NCBI GenBank assembly: GCA_004151065.3 | Contig: NWUY0300123543.1 | Location: 1-11,053 of the forward strand | DNA: 11,053 nucleotides | Direction: 5' to 3' | From: Larix sibirica | Lineage: Eukaryota > Streptophyta > Pinopsida > Pinales > Pinaceae | Shown: in pieces, positions 8,969 to 11,053 of the stretch | How the letters are laid out: every line of letters starts with the position of its first letter | Numbering within the stretch: position 1 is the stretch's first letter | Notes under the pieces: generated by a model | Database searches by the model: none | What the model was told of the DNA's origin: nothing | Seen by the model: the letters and a program-made list of their open reading frames with translations, nothing else | Translations under genes and position numbers: made by a program

Positions 8969-9463
8969 TTGATCGCCTTGCAACACTTTTTGTATTATGT
9001 TGCCTTTTTTGTACAGACTTTTGTACAGTCATTGTTTCTAGCACACACTTATCTTTCTCGGTTTTTGGGTTGGAAAATGTCACAAGATACTTTCACTTAT
9101 CTGGGATATGCGGATGGTACCAACAGCAACTCATGGAACATTGCTTCCACTGCATTGGTGATATTTTCACCTACCAATAAAATATTATGTTTAGGAGGAA
9201 ATTTTCTTGTCAATGCTATTAGCCTTGGCATCTGTCGAATTGTTGTCAAACTAAACTCTCGATTGGTTGTGTCTCAATTGAACAATCAATACCAGGTTTG
9301 AGACCCTACACTATATCAAAAGTTTCTACGAGTATGTATTCTGGAACACAATTTTGAATTTATTGAGTATATTAATGTTCCACAAAGTCTAAATGGTCCA
9401 GCTAATTCATTATCTAACTATGTACTTGATTGGTATCTTTGTCATCAACACAAATTACTATAA
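8969..9463 (+). pseudogene. Additional (Tat-type aRNH) RNase H downstream of integrase, inactive
   Basis: Frame 2 continues from the Pol end past the TAG at 8963. There is no ATG at the front; the open stretch starts with TTG, so the true start is unknown. A hydrophobic lead (about 8969-9070) is followed by an RNase H type I fold: TYLGYADGTNSN (first Asp, 9113-9115), ASTALVIFSPTNKILCLGG, SLGICRIVVKLNSRLVVSQLNNQYQV, stop at 9299, then DPTLYQKFLRVC, LEHNFEFIEYINVPQSLNGPANSLSNYVLDWYL. It ends at TAA 9461. The helix with the N-x-x-A-E catalytic Glu is deleted after LGGNF. The second Asp of the D-S motif is Asn (9254-9256), the His before V-P is Asn (9374-9376), and the last Asp of the A-D motif is Asn (9404-9406). 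The domain is therefore dead. The TGA at 9299 sits at an expected Arg (CGA). Confidence 0.8.
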
Positions 9464-9611
9464 ATAGTAATCATGTACATTCAATCATGACATTCATTTG
9501 CACACGCCATTTGATAACATAAGTAAAATCCAAAACAACCATCAGATGTATAAAGAAAAATCGGGTGCAACATAACCCAAAAGTGTGTTAAAGTTCAAGT
9601 TACAAAATGTC

Positions 9612-9656
9612 GGCTTTCAAAGCCACAAATGATGCATGTTGGACATGTTAGTCCAA
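9612..9656. repeat. Two adjacent short inverted repeats
   Basis: GGCTTTCAAAGCC at 9612-9624 is self-complementary around one base. TTGGAC-ATGTTA-GTCCAA at 9639-9656 is a perfect 6-bp stem with a 6-base loop. Together they could form small hairpins in the transcript just after the aRNH region. Stems this short arise by chance, so a function is not claimed. Confidence 0.35.
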
Positions 9657-10176
9657 TTCCCACATCATACACAACACTTTGTCAGTAGATTTGCACACAC
9701 CAAAAATAAATAGCATAGGATTTTCTTATTTTTCTCTTTTTCTTGAAGATAAAAATCAAAATTTCATAAAAATATGGAATATTTTAAAAATTCAAAAATA
9801 CTTAAATTGTTTCTACTTCTAGGTACGACATCAAGACTTACCTACAACTGGAAGATCACTAAATCAAGGCTCACAGATTATGAAATCCATGCTTGATTAA
9901 GTTTCCTCCTCTCGTCCAATGGCTACACCTAAAAGGAAAATAGTAAAAAATGAGTGTTTTACTTATCTTTTACTCATACATGTCTAGTCGTACCCATTTG
10001 AATAATAGGGTGATGCATAATCATATATTTTTGGATATTTTAGACATTAAATGCACATGTTGAGCCAATTTTTTACTAAACAGTTGGGTTATGATCAGTT
10101 TATTGCATGATCTTGGAGACTTTAACAAGTTCAAACTATTTGATTTAGGTTGTTGGAGATAGACCAAAATCATCAG

Positions 10177-10203
10177 TTTTTTTTTGTTTTTTTGTTTTTT
10201 TTT
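10177..10203. repeat. T-rich homopolymer tract
   Basis: A run of T broken by only two G bases. On the opposite strand this is an A tract and could be a decayed poly(A) tail of an inserted retroelement, but no SINE or LINE body is evident beside it. More likely simple low-complexity DNA. Confidence 0.7.
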
Positions 10204-10788
10204 AGTATGATTGATACCTTATGTTAGGTGCCCCTTAGGGAAAATAGGCAATTAAACACATATAGAAAAAAAAGGATGGGACTTGAGAACAAATTTCCCA
10301 TTAATTGATGTACAATATATACACTGAGAAATTATCCTTGGATTCAACTTCACAAGTGGTATTTTTGACTCTCGAGTGACTCTTATGACAGGATTTTTAT
10401 TTACCTTCTAATTTCTTAGAGGATAAGTAAGAAGTCTATACATTAATTTTCAACCCTGGGTTAGTTAGGAACGTGTGGGTTACCGTGCACTATATGTGCA
10501 TACCATAATCTCCTCTTACATTGGTTTATCTACTATGAAACTGTAGTTCAATAACCTTACTTACAAACAATGGTATGAAAGTTACATAGTTTTGGCAAGA
10601 AACTAGCCATATAAACAACTACTAAAACTAAGTTGCAAGGAAAGTAAAACATGTTACAGGAAAGTAAATTCACACCAGCTGCAGGTATCAGGAGTATGAA
10701 TCAACTATCTCCCGAATTAAACCCATCGATGTGCAATAAGACTAATCGCACAATTGAAATCCTAAATCACTCTTGCAGAAATTGGAAT

Positions 10789-10931
10789 TCACACTATGCT
10801 AGAAAGTAAATGCTAAAACCAATTCACATTGTGCAGGAAAAGTAAATCCTAAAACTAAATCACACTGTGCAGGAAAAGTAAATTCTAAAACTAAATCACA
10901 ATTGAAATAAAAGTAAATTACAGAAATGAAA
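10789..10931. repeat. Minisatellite, 36-bp unit, about four copies
   Basis: Units at 10789-10823 (35 bp), 10824-10859, 10860-10895 and 10896-10931 (diverged). The core is TCACACTGTGCAGGAAAAGT followed by AAAT, one variable base, and CTAAAACTAAA. Copies two and three are nearly identical. Looser copies of the GGAAAGTAAA core also occur upstream at about 10638 and 10660, so the array has an older, eroded left side. Noncoding. Confidence 0.85.
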
Positions 10932-11053
10932 ATTAAAAGCTATCTTTACCAAATACGAGTTATTTTTTATGATCCAAGGTAGTAAATAACATTATTGAAT
11001 TAAGCACATTCATTGCATTCATGAATTCTAAAATAAAATTCTCAACCACTAAT

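Larger units (their letters stand above)
2254..9463 (+). mobile_element. Decayed Ty3/gypsy (Tat-like) retrotransposon, internal region
   Basis: Remnants follow the Ty3/gypsy order on the + strand: Gag, protease, RT, native RNase H, integrase, then an additional RNase H. The reading frame moves between blocks: frame 1 at 2254-2379, frame 3 at 2463-3362, frame 2 at 3374-3625, frame 1 to about 4530, frame 3 to about 5041, frame 2 to about 5080, frame 3 at 5088-5700, frame 2 to about 6230, frame 1 to about 6510, frame 2 to about 7140, frame 1 to 7496, frame 3 to about 8930 and frame 2 to 9463. This gives at least ten frameshifts plus dozens of in-frame stops. The lack of a chromodomain and the presence of an aRNH place it in the OTA/Tat group. 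LTRs, primer-binding site and target-site duplications were not identified, so the true element is longer than this span. Confidence 0.9.
9464..11053. other. Noncoding 3' region, probable untranslated end, LTR or flank
   Basis: No supportable gene. It begins directly after the aRNH stop and should include the 3' untranslated region, polypurine tract and 3' LTR of the element, but no TG...CA border or copy of the 5' region (1-2253) could be recognised. Contents seen: two short inverted repeats (9612-9656), a T-rich tract (10177-10203), an A-rich purine run at 10265-10279 and a 36-bp minisatellite (10789-10931). A short frame near 9820-9890 shows no known motif. Confidence 0.4.

Noticed and set aside
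8905-9180. Frame 1 open stretch of 91 codons overlapping the Pol end and aRNH
   Set aside because: Shadow frame. The RNase H motifs and the Pol terminus are in frame 2.
49-10020. TGATGCA at 49-55 and at about 10010-10016 as matching LTR starts
   Set aside because: The seven-base match is not followed by any further similarity, so it is not evidence of an LTR pair.
10177-10203. T tract as the poly(A) tail of a minus-strand SINE or LINE
   Set aside because: No promoter boxes, RT remnant or target duplication could be seen next to it.
10265-10279. Purine run AGAAAAAAAAGGATG as the polypurine tract
   Set aside because: It is not followed directly by TG and a repeat of the 5' region, and it lies about 800 bp past the last coding remnant. 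Not distinguishable from low-complexity sequence.

Overview
This window looks like plant nuclear DNA, AT-rich and poor in genes, dominated by one badly decayed LTR retrotransposon of the Ty3/gypsy superfamily. I assign it to the non-chromovirus (OTA) side, closest to Tat-like elements. The assignment rests on the Gag core, the RT and integrase motifs, an integrase that ends without a chromodomain, and a second, plant Tat-type ('archaeal-like', aRNH) ribonuclease H. Such elements are typical of seed plants. A large-genome lineage such as a gymnosperm would fit, but the sequence alone does not settle the species. One ambiguous base (N at 4623) suggests a draft assembly. I see no intact host gene, tRNA, rRNA or CRISPR array.

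Layout, all protein-coding remnants on the + strand: 1-2253 is noncoding, with two degenerate tandem duplications, and is probably the 5' LTR/leader or flank. 2254-3362 is a long, low-complexity Gag N-terminal extension. 3374-4310 is the Gag core. 4312-4583 holds a broken zinc knuckle and a Gln-rich stretch. 4396-4870 is an internal direct duplication at the gag-pol junction. 5088-5700 is the protease, whose catalytic Asp position reads Gly. 5702-6230 is a protease-RT linker. 6232-7140 is the reverse transcriptase, with Y-I-D-D still encoded. 7141-7706 is the native gypsy-type RNase H. 7710-8965 is the integrase, with HHCC and D,D-35-E still encoded. 8969-9463 is the additional aRNH, lying downstream of the integrase and missing its catalytic residues. 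9464-11053 is noncoding and ends in a 36-bp minisatellite.

In the ancestral element these parts would have worked as one system: Gag packaging the RNA, protease cleaving the polyprotein, RT with two RNase H modules making DNA, and integrase inserting it. Here every module carries stops or frameshifts, so the copy cannot act on its own. Many stops sit where the family most likely had CGA or TGG, the pattern left by cytosine deamination in methylated, silenced DNA. I found no convincing LTR pair, so element ends are not defined. The most notable point is the aRNH lying after the integrase, combined with a native RNase H that has lost its first catalytic Asp.
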